Source: Nocardioides zeae
Lineage (GTDB): Bacteria; Actinomycetota; Actinomycetes; Propionibacteriales; Nocardioidaceae
DNA length: 64,000 nucleotides
Assembly (NCBI RefSeq): GCF_030818655.1
Contig: NZ_JAUTAN010000001.1
Location: 2,108,001 to 2,172,000 of the forward strand
Direction: 5' to 3'
Under the pieces are notes generated by a model. The model was not told the DNA's origin, did not search any database, and saw only the letters and a program-made list of their open reading frames with translations. Shown here piece by piece: positions 33,649 through 44,674 of the stretch (position 1 is its first letter; every line of letters begins with the position of its first letter). Position numbers and translations under genes: made by a program.

Positions 33649-34389
33649 TCAGCCGACGCGGCGCGCGACCCAGGCGAGGGCGGTGGGGACGTCGGGGGCG
33701 AGGTCGCCGGGGTGGTGGGCGCTGGGGCGGCGCACCACCACGACGGGCAGGCCCAGCTCGCGGGCCGCGTCCAGCTTCGCCTGCGTCAGCGGGCCGCCGG
33801 AGTCCTTCGTCACCAGCACGTCCGCCGCGTGCTCCGTCAGCAGCGCCCGCTCCCCCTCCAGCGTGTAGGGGCCCCGGTCGAGCAGCACGCGCCAGGCCGC
33901 CGGCACCTCGATCTCCGGCGGGTCCACCACCCGCGCCAGCACCGCCGCCGCGCGCAGCGGCTCCACGCACTCGTCCAGCCCCTGCCGGCCGATCGTCAGG
34001 AACGGCCGCGCGCCGATCCCCGCCGCCGCCCGCGCGGCACCGGCCACGTCGTCCACCCACGTCCACGCGTCCGCCCCGGGCAGCGCCGCCCACCCGGGAC
34101 GCTCGAGCCGCAGCAGCGGTACGCCGCGGGCGGCGCACGCCGCGACCGCGTTCGCCGAGATGACCCGGGCGAAGGGGTGCGTCGCGTCGACGACGGCCGC
34201 GACCTCGTGCTCCACGAGCCAGCGGCCGAGCCCCTCGACGCCACCGAAGCCACCGACCCGGACCTCGCCCACGGGGAGACGCGGACGGGCGACCCGTCCG
34301 GCCAGGGACGACACGACGGACCGGCCCTCGGCGACGAGCCGGGCCGCCAGGTCACGGGCCTCGGCCGTGCCGCCGAGCACGAGGATCAC
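33649..34389 (-). CDS. cobK: Precorrin-6A reductase CobK
   Basis: NADPH-dependent reduction of precorrin-6A to precorrin-6B. 246 residues, normal. Motifs: [20 protein letters not shown] at the N-terminus, [16 protein letters not shown] near residue 68, [25 protein letters not shown] and [23 protein letters not shown] at 34387-34389 overlaps the cobQ stop as GTGA. Ends 17 bases from the repeat array that lies between it and cobD. Confidence 0.96.
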   Translation of the reverse strand: MILVLGGTAEARDLAARLVAEGRSVVSSLAGRVARPRLPVGEVRVGGFGGVEGLGRWLVEHEVAAVVDATHPFARVISANAVAACAARGVPLLRLERPGWAALPGADAWTWVDDVAGAARAAAGIGARPFLTIGRQGLDECVEPLRAAAVLARVVDPPEIEVPAAWRVLLDRGPYTLEGERALLTEHAADVLVTKDSGGPLTQAKLDAARELGLPVVVVRRPSAHHPGDLAPDVPTALAWVARRVG

Positions 34390-35891
34390 CGCGCGCTCCC
34401 CGGGGGCAGCAGGCGCAGGTCGGCGGGTGCCCCGGAGGCCACGAGGTCCAGCAGGGCATCGACGTCGAGGTGCTCCTCCACGAGGTCGCCGAGGAGGTCG
34501 AACCGGCGCTCCCGCGCGGCCGCGAACGAGACGTCCGACGGCGTCCAGGCCACGCCGACCGCCGCGGCCACCTCCCGCAGCAGTGCCCGCCGCAGGCCGT
34601 CGGACTCCAGGGACCCGTGCCACATCGTGCCGAGCACCGCCCCGGACCGCGCGCCGCCGAGGAACTCCTCGTCCGCACCGCGGGAGATCCGCCCGTGGTG
34701 GATCTCGTAGCCCGCCGCGGGCTCCCCCAGCGCCGTACCCCGCGGCAGCCGCAGCGTCTTCTCCGCGTGGAAGGTGGTCGTGACGTCCAGCAGCCCCAGC
34801 CCGGCGACGTCCTCCCCGGGCGCGCCCTCGACCCCCTCGGGGTCGCGCACCCGCGTGCCGAGCATCTGGAAGCCGCCGCAGATGCCGAGCACCGGCCGGC
34901 CCTCCGCCGCGTGCGCGGCGATCGCCCGGTCGAGCCCGCGCTCGCGGAGCCACGCGAGGTCCTCGATCGTCGCGCGGGTGCCGGGCAGCACCACCAGGTC
35001 GGCGTCGGCCAGCGCTGCGGACGACGAGGCGAAGACGACGTCCACGCCCGGCTCCAGCCCGAGCGCGTCGACGTCGGTGAAGTTGCTGATCCGCGGGAGG
35101 CGCACCACGGCGACGCGCAGTGCGGCACGCCCGTCGCCCGCCCGGCGGCCGGCGAGGTCGAGCGCGTCCTCCGAGTCGAGCCAGACGTCGGGCCGCCAGG
35201 GCAGCACGCCGTACGTCGGCCGCCCGCTCAGCCGCTCCAGCTCCGTCAGCCCCGGCGCGAGCAGGGCCGGGTCACCGCGGAACTTGTTGACGACGAAACC
35301 GGCCACGAGGGCCTGGTCGGCCGCCTCCAGCAGGGCGACCGTCCCGTGGAACGCGGCGAAGACCCCGCCGCGGTCGATGTCGCCGACCACGACCACGGGC
35401 ATGCCCGCATGGCGCGCCAGGCCCATGTTGACGTAGTCGCCCGCCCGCAGGTTGATCTCGGCGGGACTGCCCGCCCCCTCCGCCACGACCACGTCGTAGC
35501 GGGAGGAGAGGTCGTCGTACGCCGCGTGCGCCGCCTCCGCCAGGTGCCGCCGGCCCGTCTCCCAGTCGGCCGAGGAGACCGTGCCGCCGGGACGACCCAT
35601 GACGACCACGTGGCTGCGGCGCTCCCCGCCCGGCTTGAGGAGCACCGGGTTCATCGCCGCCTCGGGCTCGGCCCGCGCCGCGAGCGCCTGCGTCCACTGC
35701 GCGCGCCCGATCTCGGCGGTCTCGTCGCCGCCGGGCACCCGGGCGCACACCATCGAGTTGTTCGACATGTTCTGCGCCTTGAAGGGCGCGACCCGCAGGC
35801 CGCGGCGCGCGAACGCACGGCACAACCCCGTGGTGACGACCGACTTCCCGGCGTCCGACGTCGTCCCGGCGACCAGCAGCGACCCTCGCAC
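34386..35891 (-). CDS. cobQ: Cobyric acid synthase CobQ
   Basis: Glutamine-dependent amidation of the b, d, e and g side chains of adenosylcobyrinic acid diamide. 501 residues. N-terminal ATPase domain: [20 protein letters not shown] and [17 protein letters not shown]-terminal glutaminase: [20 protein letters not shown] with the nucleophile Cys near residue 335, and [13 protein letters not shown] with the catalytic His. [11 protein letters not shown] separates it from CobB. First gene of the cobQ-cobK operon; the 29-base gap to the FHA gene upstream leaves little room for a promoter, and no riboswitch is seen. Confidence 0.96.
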   Translation of the reverse strand: MRGSLLVAGTTSDAGKSVVTTGLCRAFARRGLRVAPFKAQNMSNNSMVCARVPGGDETAEIGRAQWTQALAARAEPEAAMNPVLLKPGGERRSHVVVMGRPGGTVSSADWETGRRHLAEAAHAAYDDLSSRYDVVVAEGAGSPAEINLRAGDYVNMGLARHAGMPVVVVGDIDRGGVFAAFHGTVALLEAADQALVAGFVVNKFRGDPALLAPGLTELERLSGRPTYGVLPWRPDVWLDSEDALDLAGRRAGDGRAALRVAVVRLPRISNFTDVDALGLEPGVDVVFASSSAALADADLVVLPGTRATIEDLAWLRERGLDRAIAAHAAEGRPVLGICGGFQMLGTRVRDPEGVEGAPGEDVAGLGLLDVTTTFHAEKTLRLPRGTALGEPAAGYEIHHGRISRGADEEFLGGARSGAVLGTMWHGSLESDGLRRALLREVAAAVGVAWTPSDVSFAAARERRFDLLGDLVEEHLDVDALLDLVASGAPADLRLLPPGSAR

Positions 35892-35920
35892 CGGGCGAGG
35901 CTATCGGCCCCCGTCGGGGG

Positions 35921-37207
35921 TCAGCCCTCGCGGGTCACCCGCATCTCGCGATCACCGAACCGCACCACGTCGCCGTCGACCAGCGTCGCCGCCCGGCCGG
36001 CGGTCAGCTCCCGCGCGACACCACCGCGGTTGATGAACGACCCGTTCGTCGACCCGCGGTCCATGACGACGAGCGACCCCTCGGGCGACAGGTGGAACTG
36101 CGCGTGGGTCTTCGACAGCGACATGTCGGTGGACTGCAACGGCACCAGGTGCGCGACCTGCTCCCCCGGTCGCGCGTCCGGCTTGCGGCCGACGAGCCCG
36201 AGGCCTGCGACGACGAAGCTCTCGCCGCTGTCGAACGTCACCCGCCAGCGCGTCATCGCCTTCCCCGCCCGCGTGGAGTCGCGGTCGGCCGGCGGACCCT
36301 GCGGCGTCGGCGGTGCCTGCGGCGGGCGCGGGGGCGCGGTCTGCTCGGGTACGTCGCGGCGACGCCGCCCCGGCTGCGGAGGCCGCTGCGCGCCGGGCGC
36401 CCCGCCGGGGCCCGGCTGGCCCGGCTGGCCCGGCTGGCCCGGCTGGCCCGGCTGGCCCGGCTGCCCCGGCTGCGGCGGGGCCGGGGGGCGCTGCTGCGGC
36501 GGAGGCTGGACGGGCGGCTGGGCGGGACGCGCGGGCTGCTGCGCCACCGCAGGCTGCCGGGCCGGCGTCGGGGCCGACTCCGGGGCCGCGGGTCGCTGGC
36601 CCGACTGCCCCGACTGCCCCGACTGGCCCGCCGGTGCGGCGGGGCGGCTGGGCGGCGGCGTGACCGGGGCCGGGCGCAGGCGCATCGCGGTGAGGTTGAC
36701 GACGTGGCGCGGCCCGTCGTCGGAGTCCGGCTCCTCCTCGATCGCACGCGGGCGCACGTCGAGCACGACCGAGCTGGCGATGACGTCGTGGAAGCCCCGG
36801 CGCTGGCGACCGGGGTCGGTCACGACGGTCCACGCCAGCGTGACGAGGCCGAAGCCGAGGGGCACGGTGCCGGCGGCGACAATGAGGGACCGCATGACGG
36901 CGGGGCCGATGCCGATCGGCGTACCGGTGCCGTGGTGGACCACCCGGAGCCCCAGCAGCGCCTTGCCGGGCGTGAGGCCCCGCAGGCCCGTGAGCACCGC
37001 GAAGAGCAGCCCCACGAGGAGCACGCCGAGCACGACGACGATCCAGCCGAGGACCGGCTGACCGGCGTCGATGAGGAGGAACCACGACGCCACGCCGATG
37101 CCGGCCATGAGACCCCAGCCGAGCAGGCGGTCGATGGCCAGAGCGAGGAACCGGCGGTCGATCTCGGCTGCGGGAGCCGAGGGGCCGTCGGAGGAGGCAG
37201 TCGTCAT
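35921..37207 (-). CDS. RDD-family membrane protein with C-terminal FHA domain
   Basis: 428 residues. N-terminal RDD domain with three to four membrane helices (EIDRRFLALAIDRLLGWGLM, TGLRGLTPGKALLGLRVVHH, GFHDVIASSVVL). Next is a 140-residue Pro/Gln-rich linker including SGQ and PGQ repeats. Then a cytosolic FHA domain (about 330-425): FVVAGLGLVGRKP, MSLSKTHAQFHLSPEGSLVV and DRGSTNGSFINRGG, the phosphothreonine pocket. It should recruit phosphorylated partners to the membrane. Third in an operon after a PP2C phosphatase and another FHA protein, joined by TGATG overlap. The matching Ser/Thr kinase is not in the window. Confidence 0.9.
   Translation of the reverse strand: MTTASSDGPSAPAAEIDRRFLALAIDRLLGWGLMAGIGVASWFLLIDAGQPVLGWIVVVLGVLLVGLLFAVLTGLRGLTPGKALLGLRVVHHGTGTPIGIGPAVMRSLIVAAGTVPLGFGLVTLAWTVVTDPGRQRRGFHDVIASSVVLDVRPRAIEEEPDSDDGPRHVVNLTAMRLRPAPVTPPPSRPAAPAGQSGQSGQSGQRPAAPESAPTPARQPAVAQQPARPAQPPVQPPPQQRPPAPPQPGQPGQPGQPGQPGQPGQPGPGGAPGAQRPPQPGRRRRDVPEQTAPPRPPQAPPTPQGPPADRDSTRAGKAMTRWRVTFDSGESFVVAGLGLVGRKPDARPGEQVAHLVPLQSTDMSLSKTHAQFHLSPEGSLVVMDRGSTNGSFINRGGVARELTAGRAATLVDGDVVRFGDREMRVTREG
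36411..36473. repeat. 9-bp coding minisatellite in the RDD-FHA gene
   Basis: Seven near-identical copies of CCCGGCTGG (plus strand), encoding repeated Pro-Gly-Gln on the minus strand. A shorter set near 36597-36632 encodes Ser-Gly-Gln repeats. In-frame, so slippage changes only linker length. Confidence 0.9.
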
Positions 37208-39057
37208 CAGGGATTGGCCACCTGGATCGTGAGTCCGTCACCGAGGTCGATGATCGCGCCGGGGATGAGCTGCACGGCGATGCCGGGCTGGAGGTCCTCC
37301 GGCGGGAGGCCGGGCTGCACCAGCACGGTCCCGTTGGTCGAGCCCATGTCGGTGACGATCGCGCTGCCGTGGTCGACCCCGGAGCCCGGGCGCACCTCGA
37401 GGTGGGTCGAGGAGATCTCCTGCTGCGGGCTCGGCACCGTCACCAGGCGCGGCTGCTCGGCGGAGGTGAAGCGCCGCGCCTCGGGGGCACGCCCGACGAG
37501 GATGGCCCGGTCGACGTCGACCGTCTCGCCGCTGGAGAACACCAGCCGTGCCACCGGACGCGCGGTCACGCTGGGCGCGGGCGGCTGGCCCGGGATGCCG
37601 CGCGGCGGCGCGAGCTGCCCGGGGTCGAAGCCCCCGCCACCACCCTGCGTCATGCCGTCGTGGGTCTGCGCGTCCTCGTCACGGTCGGGGGCGGGCGCGG
37701 GAGGCGCGGGCGCCCAGCTCGGCGGCGCGGGCGGCGGCGGGGACGCCGCGGCCCACGACGGCGGAGCGGGCAGGGCGCCGGTGTCGGAGTCGTCCGGCTC
37801 GGGCTGCGACGGGCCGACGCCCAACGGGTCGTCCCCGGAGTAGTCCGGCGCCGACGGCACCTCCTCCGCCTGCATGCCGGGGCGCGACGACAGGTGGAAC
37901 CCGGCCATCGTGCGGTCGTCCTCGTCCGCGTCCGCGTCGGGCAGGCCGAACGGCGGGGCCGGCGGAGCGGTAGGAGCGGGCGGGGCCACCCGGGCGTCGG
38001 GCAGGACCGGCGAGAACGACGTCGCGCCGTCGTCCGGCTCCACGGGAGGCGCCTCTATCTGCGACTCGACCGGCGACGCGGACAGCACGGGCGAGAACGA
38101 CGTCGTGCCGTCGTCCGGCTCGACCGGCGGGGCCTCGAGCTCGTCAGCGCTCTCGGCCGCCTCGCCGAAGGGGGCCGCCGGCGCCTGCGGCGCGAGGAGG
38201 GGCGGGGAGACGATCGTGGCGTCCTCGGCGGGAACGTCGACGAAAGGGTGCGCCGGGGGCTCCGGCGCCGGCTCCTCCTGCGGCTCCGCGACGAGCTCGA
38301 CCGGCTCCGGCTCCGCCTCGACCTCCGGCTCCAGCTCGACCTCCGGCTCCGCCTCGACCAGCGCCGCCTCGTCGGTGGCGGCGCCCTCGTCGGGGGTGTC
38401 GCCGAGCGGCCCCACGGCGGCGGGCACGGCGGGGGCGGCGGCCAGGGAGGCGGCGGCCGCGCCGTACGCCCCGTCCTTCCGTGCCTCGTCGACCTCGTCG
38501 AGGGCGGCGTCGTCCACGGGGGCTGCGACGGGACCCGCGTCGGGAGCCCCGACCGGCGCGGCGGGTGCCGCGTCGTCGACGGCGGCGGGCGCGACGACGG
38601 CGGGGGCGTCGACCCGGGAGACACGCACGAGACCGGACCCGATGGGCAGGTCGGCAGCGCCGCCCTCGGCGCCCTCGGGCTGCTCGACGGTCACGGTGAC
38701 GGCGGTGACGGAGGAGACGGTGCGCTCGACCCAGGTGCCGCCGGCCGTGCCGGACACCTCGGTCTCGTCGTCGTCCTGGCGCAGCAGCACGGTGGCGGCG
38801 CCGCGCACCACCACGCGCACCTCGCCGTCGTCGCCGTCGCTGAGCAGCACGAACGCCGGCAGGTCGCGCAGACCCGACGCGATGAGGGCGTCGAGCACCT
38901 CGTCGAACGCGGCGCCGTCGTCGACGAGCTCCCAGAGGGCGGCGACGCGGTGCTTGTGGGTGGGCGGGAGGAGGACGCTGGCGCCGGTCCCGAACACGGC
39001 GAACCAGGCGCCGGGACGGTAGGACCGTGCGGCGCCGGTGGTGACGTCGTCTGTCAT
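37207..39057 (-). CDS. FHA-domain protein with long acidic linker
   Basis: 616 residues. The first 125 form an unknown alpha/beta domain that begins [20 protein letters not shown]. About 350 residues of Pro/Ala/Glu-rich linker follow, including Glu-Pro-Val repeats and a duplicated block ([18 protein letters not shown] and [18 protein letters not shown]). A C-terminal FHA domain lies at about 515-610: [28 protein letters not shown] and [12 protein letters not shown]. It binds phosphothreonine peptides by family knowledge. The PP2C gene overlaps it as ATGA and the RDD-FHA gene as TGATG, so all three act together. The linker Thr/Ser motifs may themselves be phosphorylated; inferred. Confidence 0.88.
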   Translation of the reverse strand: MTDDVTTGAARSYRPGAWFAVFGTGASVLLPPTHKHRVAALWELVDDGAAFDEVLDALIASGLRDLPAFVLLSDGDDGEVRVVVRGAATVLLRQDDDETEVSGTAGGTWVERTVSSVTAVTVTVEQPEGAEGGAADLPIGSGLVRVSRVDAPAVVAPAAVDDAAPAAPVGAPDAGPVAAPVDDAALDEVDEARKDGAYGAAAASLAAAPAVPAAVGPLGDTPDEGAATDEAALVEAEPEVELEPEVEAEPEPVELVAEPQEEPAPEPPAHPFVDVPAEDATIVSPPLLAPQAPAAPFGEAAESADELEAPPVEPDDGTTSFSPVLSASPVESQIEAPPVEPDDGATSFSPVLPDARVAPPAPTAPPAPPFGLPDADADEDDRTMAGFHLSSRPGMQAEEVPSAPDYSGDDPLGVGPSQPEPDDSDTGALPAPPSWAAASPPPPAPPSWAPAPPAPAPDRDEDAQTHDGMTQGGGGGFDPGQLAPPRGIPGQPPAPSVTARPVARLVFSSGETVDVDRAILVGRAPEARRFTSAEQPRLVTVPSPQQEISSTHLEVRPGSGVDHGSAIVTDMGSTNGTVLVQPGLPPEDLQPGIAVQLIPGAIIDLGDGLTIQVANP

Positions 39058-39878
39058 GGAAGTGCTCCCAGCTTCTCCTCGAGACTCATCCGCTGCTGCT
39101 CAGAGTCGTAGACCTGCCCGGCCCTCGCCAATCCCACCACATCGACCACCACCGCAGTGGCGTTGTCCTCGCCACCCGCCTCCACCGCGGCCTGCACGAC
39201 CCGCTCGGCCGCGTCGCGGGGGTCGGTGGCGTCGCGGAGGATCTGCTCGATCTCGGCGTCGTCGATCATCCCGTTCACCCCGTCGCTGCACAGCACGATC
39301 CGCTCGGCGGAGGTGAGCGGCAGGAGGAAGAAGTCGGGCTGCGCGAAGCTGGCGCCCCCGAGCGCCCGGGTGATGACGTTGCGTCGGGGGTGGGTGCGCA
39401 TCTCGGCCGCGGAGATCTCCCCGGCGTCGTGGAGCTCCTGCACGAGGGAGTGGTCGGTGCTCACCTGGTCGAGCTCGCCGTCGCTCAGCTTGTAGATGCG
39501 GGAGTCGCCGAGGTTGGCGAGCAGCCACTTCGGCCCGCCCTCGTCCTCGACGACGAGCGCGACGACCGCGGTGGTGCCGGAGAACCAGTCGGTCTCCCCG
39601 GCGGCGTGCTTGGCCTCGGCCAGCTCGAGGAGGCGGTCGTGGCAGGCGCGGAGGGTCGTGATGACGAGGGCGGCCCCCTCCCGCGAGCTGCAGCTCGGGC
39701 TGCCGAGCCGCGTGAACTCGTCGATGACGAGGCGGCTGGCGACGTCGCCGTCCGCGTGGCCGCCCATCCCGTCGGCGACGACGAAGACGGGGGGCTGGGC
39801 CAGGAAGGCGTCCTGGTTCTGCGACCGGACCCGTCCCACGTCGGAGGCGGACCCGTGGTGGAGCTCGACTTCGTTCAC
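39054..39878 (-). CDS. PP2C-type Ser/Thr protein phosphatase
   Basis: 274 residues, soluble, Mn/Mg-dependent. All PP2C motifs are present: [98 protein letters not shown] and [15 protein letters not shown]. It has no membrane segment or sensor, unlike PstP. The GTG at 39876-39878 gives the usual [14 protein letters not shown] opening. First gene of the phosphatase-FHA-FHA operon, so it likely reverses the phosphorylation read by those FHA domains. Confidence 0.96.
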   Translation of the reverse strand: MNEVELHHGSASDVGRVRSQNQDAFLAQPPVFVVADGMGGHADGDVASRLVIDEFTRLGSPSCSSREGAALVITTLRACHDRLLELAEAKHAAGETDWFSGTTAVVALVVEDEGGPKWLLANLGDSRIYKLSDGELDQVSTDHSLVQELHDAGEISAAEMRTHPRRNVITRALGGASFAQPDFFLLPLTSAERIVLCSDGVNGMIDDAEIEQILRDATDPRDAAERVVQAAVEAGGEDNATAVVVDVVGLARAGQVYDSEQQRMSLEEKLGALP

Positions 39879-39935
39879 GCCTCGGATCCGTCCTTCCACC
39901 GTGGTGCGCGGGGGCGGAGCAGTAGCGTGGAGGGG

Positions 39936-42221
39936 ATGTCCTCGCAGACCGCACCCCCGGCGTACCGCAGCCTCGCCGACCAGCTCCGCGCCTGGTCGGA
40001 CGACCGGCTGGGTCGGCTGCTGGGTGAGCGCCCTGACCTCGCCACTCCTGCTCCCCACGACTCCCGGCAGCTCGCCTCCCGAGCCGCTACCCGTGCCTCC
40101 GTGCTGCGTGCGCTCGACCGGCTGGACGCGGCCGAGCTGCGGGTGCTGCATTCCCAGGCGCTCGTGACACAAACCCCGCACTGGACGGCGGCCGACGTCC
40201 TCGGGGTCGACCCGGCCGACGTGGCCCCGGTGCTGGACCGCCTGGTCGACCTCGCCCTGGTCTGGCAGGCGCCCGACGGGCTGCGTCCGGTGACCACCGT
40301 CCCCGACGCGTTGTCCGTCGGTCCGCCGGAGACCCGGGTGCCGATCGAGCCGTTGACCGCCGAGGCGTGGGACCGCGCCAAGGTCGAGGACCGGCTCGCC
40401 GGGCTGTCCGACCCCGCCCGCGCCCTGCTCGACCACGTGCACGCCCACGGCGGGCGCGGCACCACCAAGGAGGACCCCACCACGGCGTCCCGCTCCGACA
40501 GCCCGATCGGGGAGCTCGTCACCGCCGGGCTGCTCGTGCCGAAGGGACGGGGCGAGGTGCGGGTGCCGGGCGAGGTCGGGATCGTGCTGGGGGTCGACGC
40601 CGGCCCGGCGACGGCGCCGGAGCTCCTCACCTCCGAGCGCGCGGCGGCGGTGGTCGACCGTGCGGGCGCGGGCGCGGCCTTCGAGCTGGTACGGCGCGCG
40701 GAGCTGCTCCTCGACACCTGGGGCACCCGCCCGCCCGGTCTCCTGCGGGGCGGCGGGCTCGGCGTGCGCGACCTGCGCAACGTGGCCGGTCTCCTCGGCG
40801 TCGCCGAGGGCGAGGCCGCGCTCCTCGTCGAGACCGTCCACGCCGCCGGCCTGCTCGCGGAGGGGGCCGACGGCGACGGCGACCCCGTGTGGGTCCCGAC
40901 GGACGCGTACGACGCGTGGTCGACGCGCTCCGTCGCGGAGCGCTGGCGCGTGCTGGTCGAGGCGTGGCTCGGTTCGCCCCGGCTCGTCGGTCTCGTCGGC
41001 CGCCGCGACGAGCGCTCGAAGAAGGCGCCCAACGCGCTGGAGCCCGACCTCACGCACCCGGTGGCGGTGGAGACGCGCCGCACGACGCTGGAGGTGCTCG
41101 GCTCGCTGCCCGCGGGCCGCGTGCTCGCGACGGGCACCGGTGTGCCGTCGCTGGTCGCCCACGTCGCGTGGCTGCGGCCGCGTCGCCCCTCCCTGCGGGA
41201 CGACGTCGTCGCCTGGACCCTGGACGAGGCCGCCGTGCTCGGCCTCGTCGCGCTCGGCGGCCTGACTCGGGCCGGCCGCACGCTGCTGGACGGCGATCCC
41301 GCGGGCGCCGTGGCCGCGCTCGACGCGCTGCTCCCCGACCCGGTCGACAAGGTGCTGCTCCAGGCGGACCTCACGGCGGTGGCACCGGGGCCGCTCGAGG
41401 CGGAGGTCGCGCGACGGCTGCAGCTCGTCGCCGACCTGGAGTCGGCGGGCGGCGCGGGGGTCTACCGGTTCACCAAGGGCTCGGTCCGGCGCGCCTTCGA
41501 CGTGGGCTGGTCGGCCGCCGAGGTGCACGCGTTCGTCGCGGAGGTCTCGGCGACCCCGGTGCCGCAGCCGCTCAGCTACCTGGTCGACGACGTGGCCCGC
41601 ACCTTCGGCACGCTGCGGGTCGGCCACGCCGAGGCGTTCATCCGCACCGACGACGAGGCCGCCCTCACCGTGCTGGAGCGCGACCCGCGCGCCGCGTCCC
41701 TGGGCCTGCGCCGCATCGCGCCGACGGTGCTCATCAGCACGACACCGCTCGACGTGCTGCTCCCCCGCCTCCGCGACCTCGGCACCGCACCCGTCGTCGA
41801 GGCACCCGACGGGACCGTGCGCGTCGCCCGGCCCGACGTCCTGCGCGCGCGGACGGCTCGGGCGCGCCGTACCGCCGCCGGGGCGACCGCCGCCCGCGAG
41901 GCCGCGCAGGTCAGCGCCGTCGTCACCGCGGTGCGGGCGGGCGACCGGGCCGCGGACTCGCGTCCCGCGCCCGCCCCCGGCGAGCGGGCCGGGGCAGCTG
42001 CCGGTCCGACGAACCCCGCCGCCGCGCTGACCACGCTGCGGGAGGCGGTGGAGGCACGGGCGACGGTGCGGATCGCCTACGTCGACAACCACGGCAGCTA
42101 CCTCGAGCGCGTCGTCGACCCCGTGCGGGTCGAGGGCGGGCAGCTCACCGCGTGGGACCACCGCAGCGAGGAACAGCGGCTCTTCGCGGTGCACCGCATC
42201 ACCGCGGTGGACGCGGTCTGA
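39936..42221 (+). CDS. Helicase-associated protein with C-terminal WYL-like region
   Basis: 761 residues. In actinobacteria this large protein sits just before the XPB helicase gene and is annotated as helicase-associated. The body is a series of winged-helix-like units ([31 protein letters not shown]-type repeats). It has a segment related to the XPB N-terminus around residues 530-610 ([39 protein letters not shown] in pieces). The C-terminal 65 residues look like a WYL domain ([31 protein letters not shown]). No ATPase motif. It may regulate or load the helicase encoded 24 bases downstream. ATG follows a GGAGGGG ribosome site. Confidence 0.82.
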   Translation: MSSQTAPPAYRSLADQLRAWSDDRLGRLLGERPDLATPAPHDSRQLASRAATRASVLRALDRLDAAELRVLHSQALVTQTPHWTAADVLGVDPADVAPVLDRLVDLALVWQAPDGLRPVTTVPDALSVGPPETRVPIEPLTAEAWDRAKVEDRLAGLSDPARALLDHVHAHGGRGTTKEDPTTASRSDSPIGELVTAGLLVPKGRGEVRVPGEVGIVLGVDAGPATAPELLTSERAAAVVDRAGAGAAFELVRRAELLLDTWGTRPPGLLRGGGLGVRDLRNVAGLLGVAEGEAALLVETVHAAGLLAEGADGDGDPVWVPTDAYDAWSTRSVAERWRVLVEAWLGSPRLVGLVGRRDERSKKAPNALEPDLTHPVAVETRRTTLEVLGSLPAGRVLATGTGVPSLVAHVAWLRPRRPSLRDDVVAWTLDEAAVLGLVALGGLTRAGRTLLDGDPAGAVAALDALLPDPVDKVLLQADLTAVAPGPLEAEVARRLQLVADLESAGGAGVYRFTKGSVRRAFDVGWSAAEVHAFVAEVSATPVPQPLSYLVDDVARTFGTLRVGHAEAFIRTDDEAALTVLERDPRAASLGLRRIAPTVLISTTPLDVLLPRLRDLGTAPVVEAPDGTVRVARPDVLRARTARARRTAAGATAAREAAQVSAVVTAVRAGDRAADSRPAPAPGERAGAAAGPTNPAAALTTLREAVEARATVRIAYVDNHGSYLERVVDPVRVEGGQLTAWDHRSEEQRLFAVHRITAVDAV

Positions 42222-42245
42222 GGAGGGCATCCGTACCCTTGTCGG

Positions 42246-43898
42246 GTGAACGGCCCCCTGATCGTCCAGTCCGACAAGACGCTGCTCCTCGAGGTCGACC
42301 ACGAGCAGGCGGCCGAGTGCCGCAAGGCGATCGCCCCCTTCGCCGAGCTCGAGCGCAGCCCGGAGCACATCCACACCTACCGGCTCACCCCGCTGGGCCT
42401 GTGGAACGCGCGCGCCGCCGGCCACGACGCGGAGCAGGTCGTGGACACGCTGCTCACCTACAGCCGCTACCCCGTGCCGCACGCCCTGCTCGTCGACGTC
42501 GCCGAGACGATGGCGCGCTACGGCCGCCTGCGCCTCGACAAGCACCCCGTGCACGGCCTCGTGCTGGCGACCACCGACCGTCCGGTGCTCGAGGAGGTGC
42601 TGCGCGCGAAGCGGGTGCAGGGCATGCTCGGCGAGCGCGTCGACCCCGACACCGTCGCCGTGCACCCCTCCGAGCGCGGCAACCTCAAGCAGGCGCTGCT
42701 GAAGATCGGGTGGCCCGCGGAGGACTACGCGGGGTACGTCGACGGCGAGGCCCACCCCATCAGCCTCGTGACCGACGGGTGGGAGCTGCGGCCCTACCAG
42801 CAGGAGGCGGCCGAGTCGTTCTGGCACGGCGGCTCCGGGGTGGTCGTGCTGCCGTGCGGCGCCGGCAAGACGCTCGTGGGCGCCGCCTCGATGGCGCAGG
42901 CGCAGGCCACGACGCTCATCCTCGTCACCAACACCGTCAGCGCCCGGCAGTGGAAGGACGAGCTCGTCAAGCGGACGTCGCTGACCGAGGACGAGATCGG
43001 TGAGTACTCCGGCTCCACCAAGGAGGTCCGGCCCGTCACGATCGCGACCTACCAGGTGCTGACGACTAAGCGGAAGGGCGTCTACCCGCACCTCGAGCTG
43101 CTCGACGCCCGCGACTGGGGCCTCATCGTCTACGACGAGGTGCACCTGCTGCCCGCCCCGATCTTCCGCATGACGGCGAACCTGCAGGCACGGCGCCGCA
43201 TCGGGCTGACCGCCACCCTCGTGCGCGAGGACGGGCGCGAGGGCGACGTCTTCTCGCTCATCGGGCCCAAGCGGTACGACGCGCCGTGGAAGGACATCGA
43301 GTCGCAGGGCTGGATCGCGCCCGCCGACTGCGTCGAGGTGCGGGTGACCCTGCCCGAGGACGAGCGGCTGGTCTACGCGACGGCCGAGCCGGAGGAGCGC
43401 TACCGCCTCGCGGCCTGCACCTCCCGGAAGACCGCCGTCGTCCGGGACCTCGTCGCGCAGCACGAGGGCCAGCCGCTGCTCGTCATCGGGCAGTACATCG
43501 ACCAGCTCGACGAGCTCGCCGCCGCCCTCGACGCCCCCGTCATCAAGGGCGAGACGTCGGTGAAGGAGCGTCAGCGGCTGTTCGAGGCGTTCCGCAGCGG
43601 CGAGATCAGCCGGCTCGTGGTCTCCAAGGTCGCCAACTTCTCCATCGACCTGCCGTCCGCGGAGGTCGCGATCCAGGTGTCGGGGTCGTTCGGCTCGCGC
43701 CAGGAGGAGGCCCAGCGCCTCGGCCGCCTGCTCCGCCCCGGTACGCCACGGCCCGGCGAGGACCGCAAGGTGGCGCGCTTCTACACGGTCGTCTCGCGCG
43801 ACACGGTCGACGCCGACTTCGCCGCGAACCGCCAGCGGTTCCTGGCGGAGCAGGGGTACGCGTACCGGATCGTCGACGCGGACGAGCTGGGGGTCTGA
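42246..43898 (+). CDS. XPB/Rad25-type DNA repair helicase
   Basis: Superfamily 2 3'-5' DNA helicase, 550 residues, cytosolic. Motifs: Q-like WELRPYQQEAAESFW, I VVLPCGAGKTLVGAASM near residue 200, II LIVYDEVHLLPAP (DEVH box), III RRIGLTATLVREDGREGD, IV LLVIGQYIDQLDELAAAL, V VVSKVANFSIDLPSAEVAIQ and VI SRQEEAQRLGRLLRP. Bacterial XPB occurs in mycobacteria and relatives and unwinds DNA near damage. Starts at GTG 42246, 24 bases after the helicase-associated gene; likely co-transcribed. Confidence 0.95.
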   Translation: MNGPLIVQSDKTLLLEVDHEQAAECRKAIAPFAELERSPEHIHTYRLTPLGLWNARAAGHDAEQVVDTLLTYSRYPVPHALLVDVAETMARYGRLRLDKHPVHGLVLATTDRPVLEEVLRAKRVQGMLGERVDPDTVAVHPSERGNLKQALLKIGWPAEDYAGYVDGEAHPISLVTDGWELRPYQQEAAESFWHGGSGVVVLPCGAGKTLVGAASMAQAQATTLILVTNTVSARQWKDELVKRTSLTEDEIGEYSGSTKEVRPVTIATYQVLTTKRKGVYPHLELLDARDWGLIVYDEVHLLPAPIFRMTANLQARRRIGLTATLVREDGREGDVFSLIGPKRYDAPWKDIESQGWIAPADCVEVRVTLPEDERLVYATAEPEERYRLAACTSRKTAVVRDLVAQHEGQPLLVIGQYIDQLDELAAALDAPVIKGETSVKERQRLFEAFRSGEISRLVVSKVANFSIDLPSAEVAIQVSGSFGSRQEEAQRLGRLLRPGTPRPGEDRKVARFYTVVSRDTVDADFAANRQRFLAEQGYAYRIVDADELGV

Positions 43899-43944
43899 GA
43901 AAACTCGGAGGCGGCGCGGGTCCGGCCCGGGGACAATCCGGACC

Positions 43945-44502
43945 GTGAAGCCCGCCAAGGTCCGTCGTCGTCTGGAGTCCGCGCTCGTCGAGGGCCGGAT
44001 CACCACGGTCTGGCGCGACGCGTTCGAGATCGCGTCCACGGACGGCCTCGTCGTCGCACTGACCGACGACTGGGTCGTGCTCCACGACCTCGCCGACGGC
44101 GTCCACCTCGACGGGCTCGTCGCGCTCCGCCTGCGGGACGTCTCCCGCGTCCTCTTCCGCGACGACGACGCCTACCACCGCCGGGCCCTCGCGGCGCTGG
44201 GGGTGGAGGTCGCGACGTACGAGGTCGAGGCTGACGTCGACGCGCGGGGGCTGCTGGCCCGCGCCCAGGCCGAGGACCGGCTCGTCGCCATCCACCTCGA
44301 GGTGCTCCGGGGCGAGCCGATGACGCTGGGACGCCTGCTGGACCTGCGCCGGAAGCGGTTCGTCATCCACTACATCGGTCGCGACGGCGAGTGGGCGCGC
44401 GAGCCGGAGCGGTGGCGCTACCGGGACGTGACCCGCATCGAGGTCGGGGGGCGCTACCTCGAGGCGCTCGAGCGGTTCGGGGATCCCTTCCCGACCGACT
44501 GA
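43945..44502 (+). CDS. Hypothetical protein downstream of XPB
   Basis: 185 residues, not recognised. Two similar-looking halves of beta strands: VWRDAFEIASTDGLVVALTD with WVVLHDLADGVHLDGLVALR, then LVAIHLEVLRGEPMTLGRLL with KRFVIHYIGRDGEWAREPER. Each has the feel of a small barrel. No signal peptide or helix long enough for a membrane. Same strand as the helicase and 46 bases after it, so possibly in its operon. Confidence 0.7.
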   Translation: MKPAKVRRRLESALVEGRITTVWRDAFEIASTDGLVVALTDDWVVLHDLADGVHLDGLVALRLRDVSRVLFRDDDAYHRRALAALGVEVATYEVEADVDARGLLARAQAEDRLVAIHLEVLRGEPMTLGRLLDLRRKRFVIHYIGRDGEWAREPERWRYRDVTRIEVGGRYLEALERFGDPFPTD

Positions 44503-44674
44503 CGGCCCGCGGCGTACCGCTTCAGCAGGTTCTGCCGACGATCGCCCCGGCGGCGTCACGCGATGGTGACGGAGCGGCCCGCAGCGTGCACCTGCCACAA
44601 CGTCGGCGCAACGAGCGTGAAACGAACGTCGCAGAGGGTGGGGACCTCCCCGACCCCCGTTTCAGGAGCCCTCG

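Noticed and set aside
35892-35920. Riboswitch or promoter ahead of cobQ
   Set aside because: Only 29 bases, no motif; cobQ may be read from upstream.
39880-44039. Very long minus-strand open frame upstream of the PP2C protein
   Set aside because: It is the reverse of the helicase-associated and XPB genes; the phosphatase fold begins at 39878.
44503-44674. Riboswitch ahead of the NMT1-type ABC operon
   Set aside because: No thiamine, SAM, guanidine or cobalamin core can be found, only GC-rich partial pairings.
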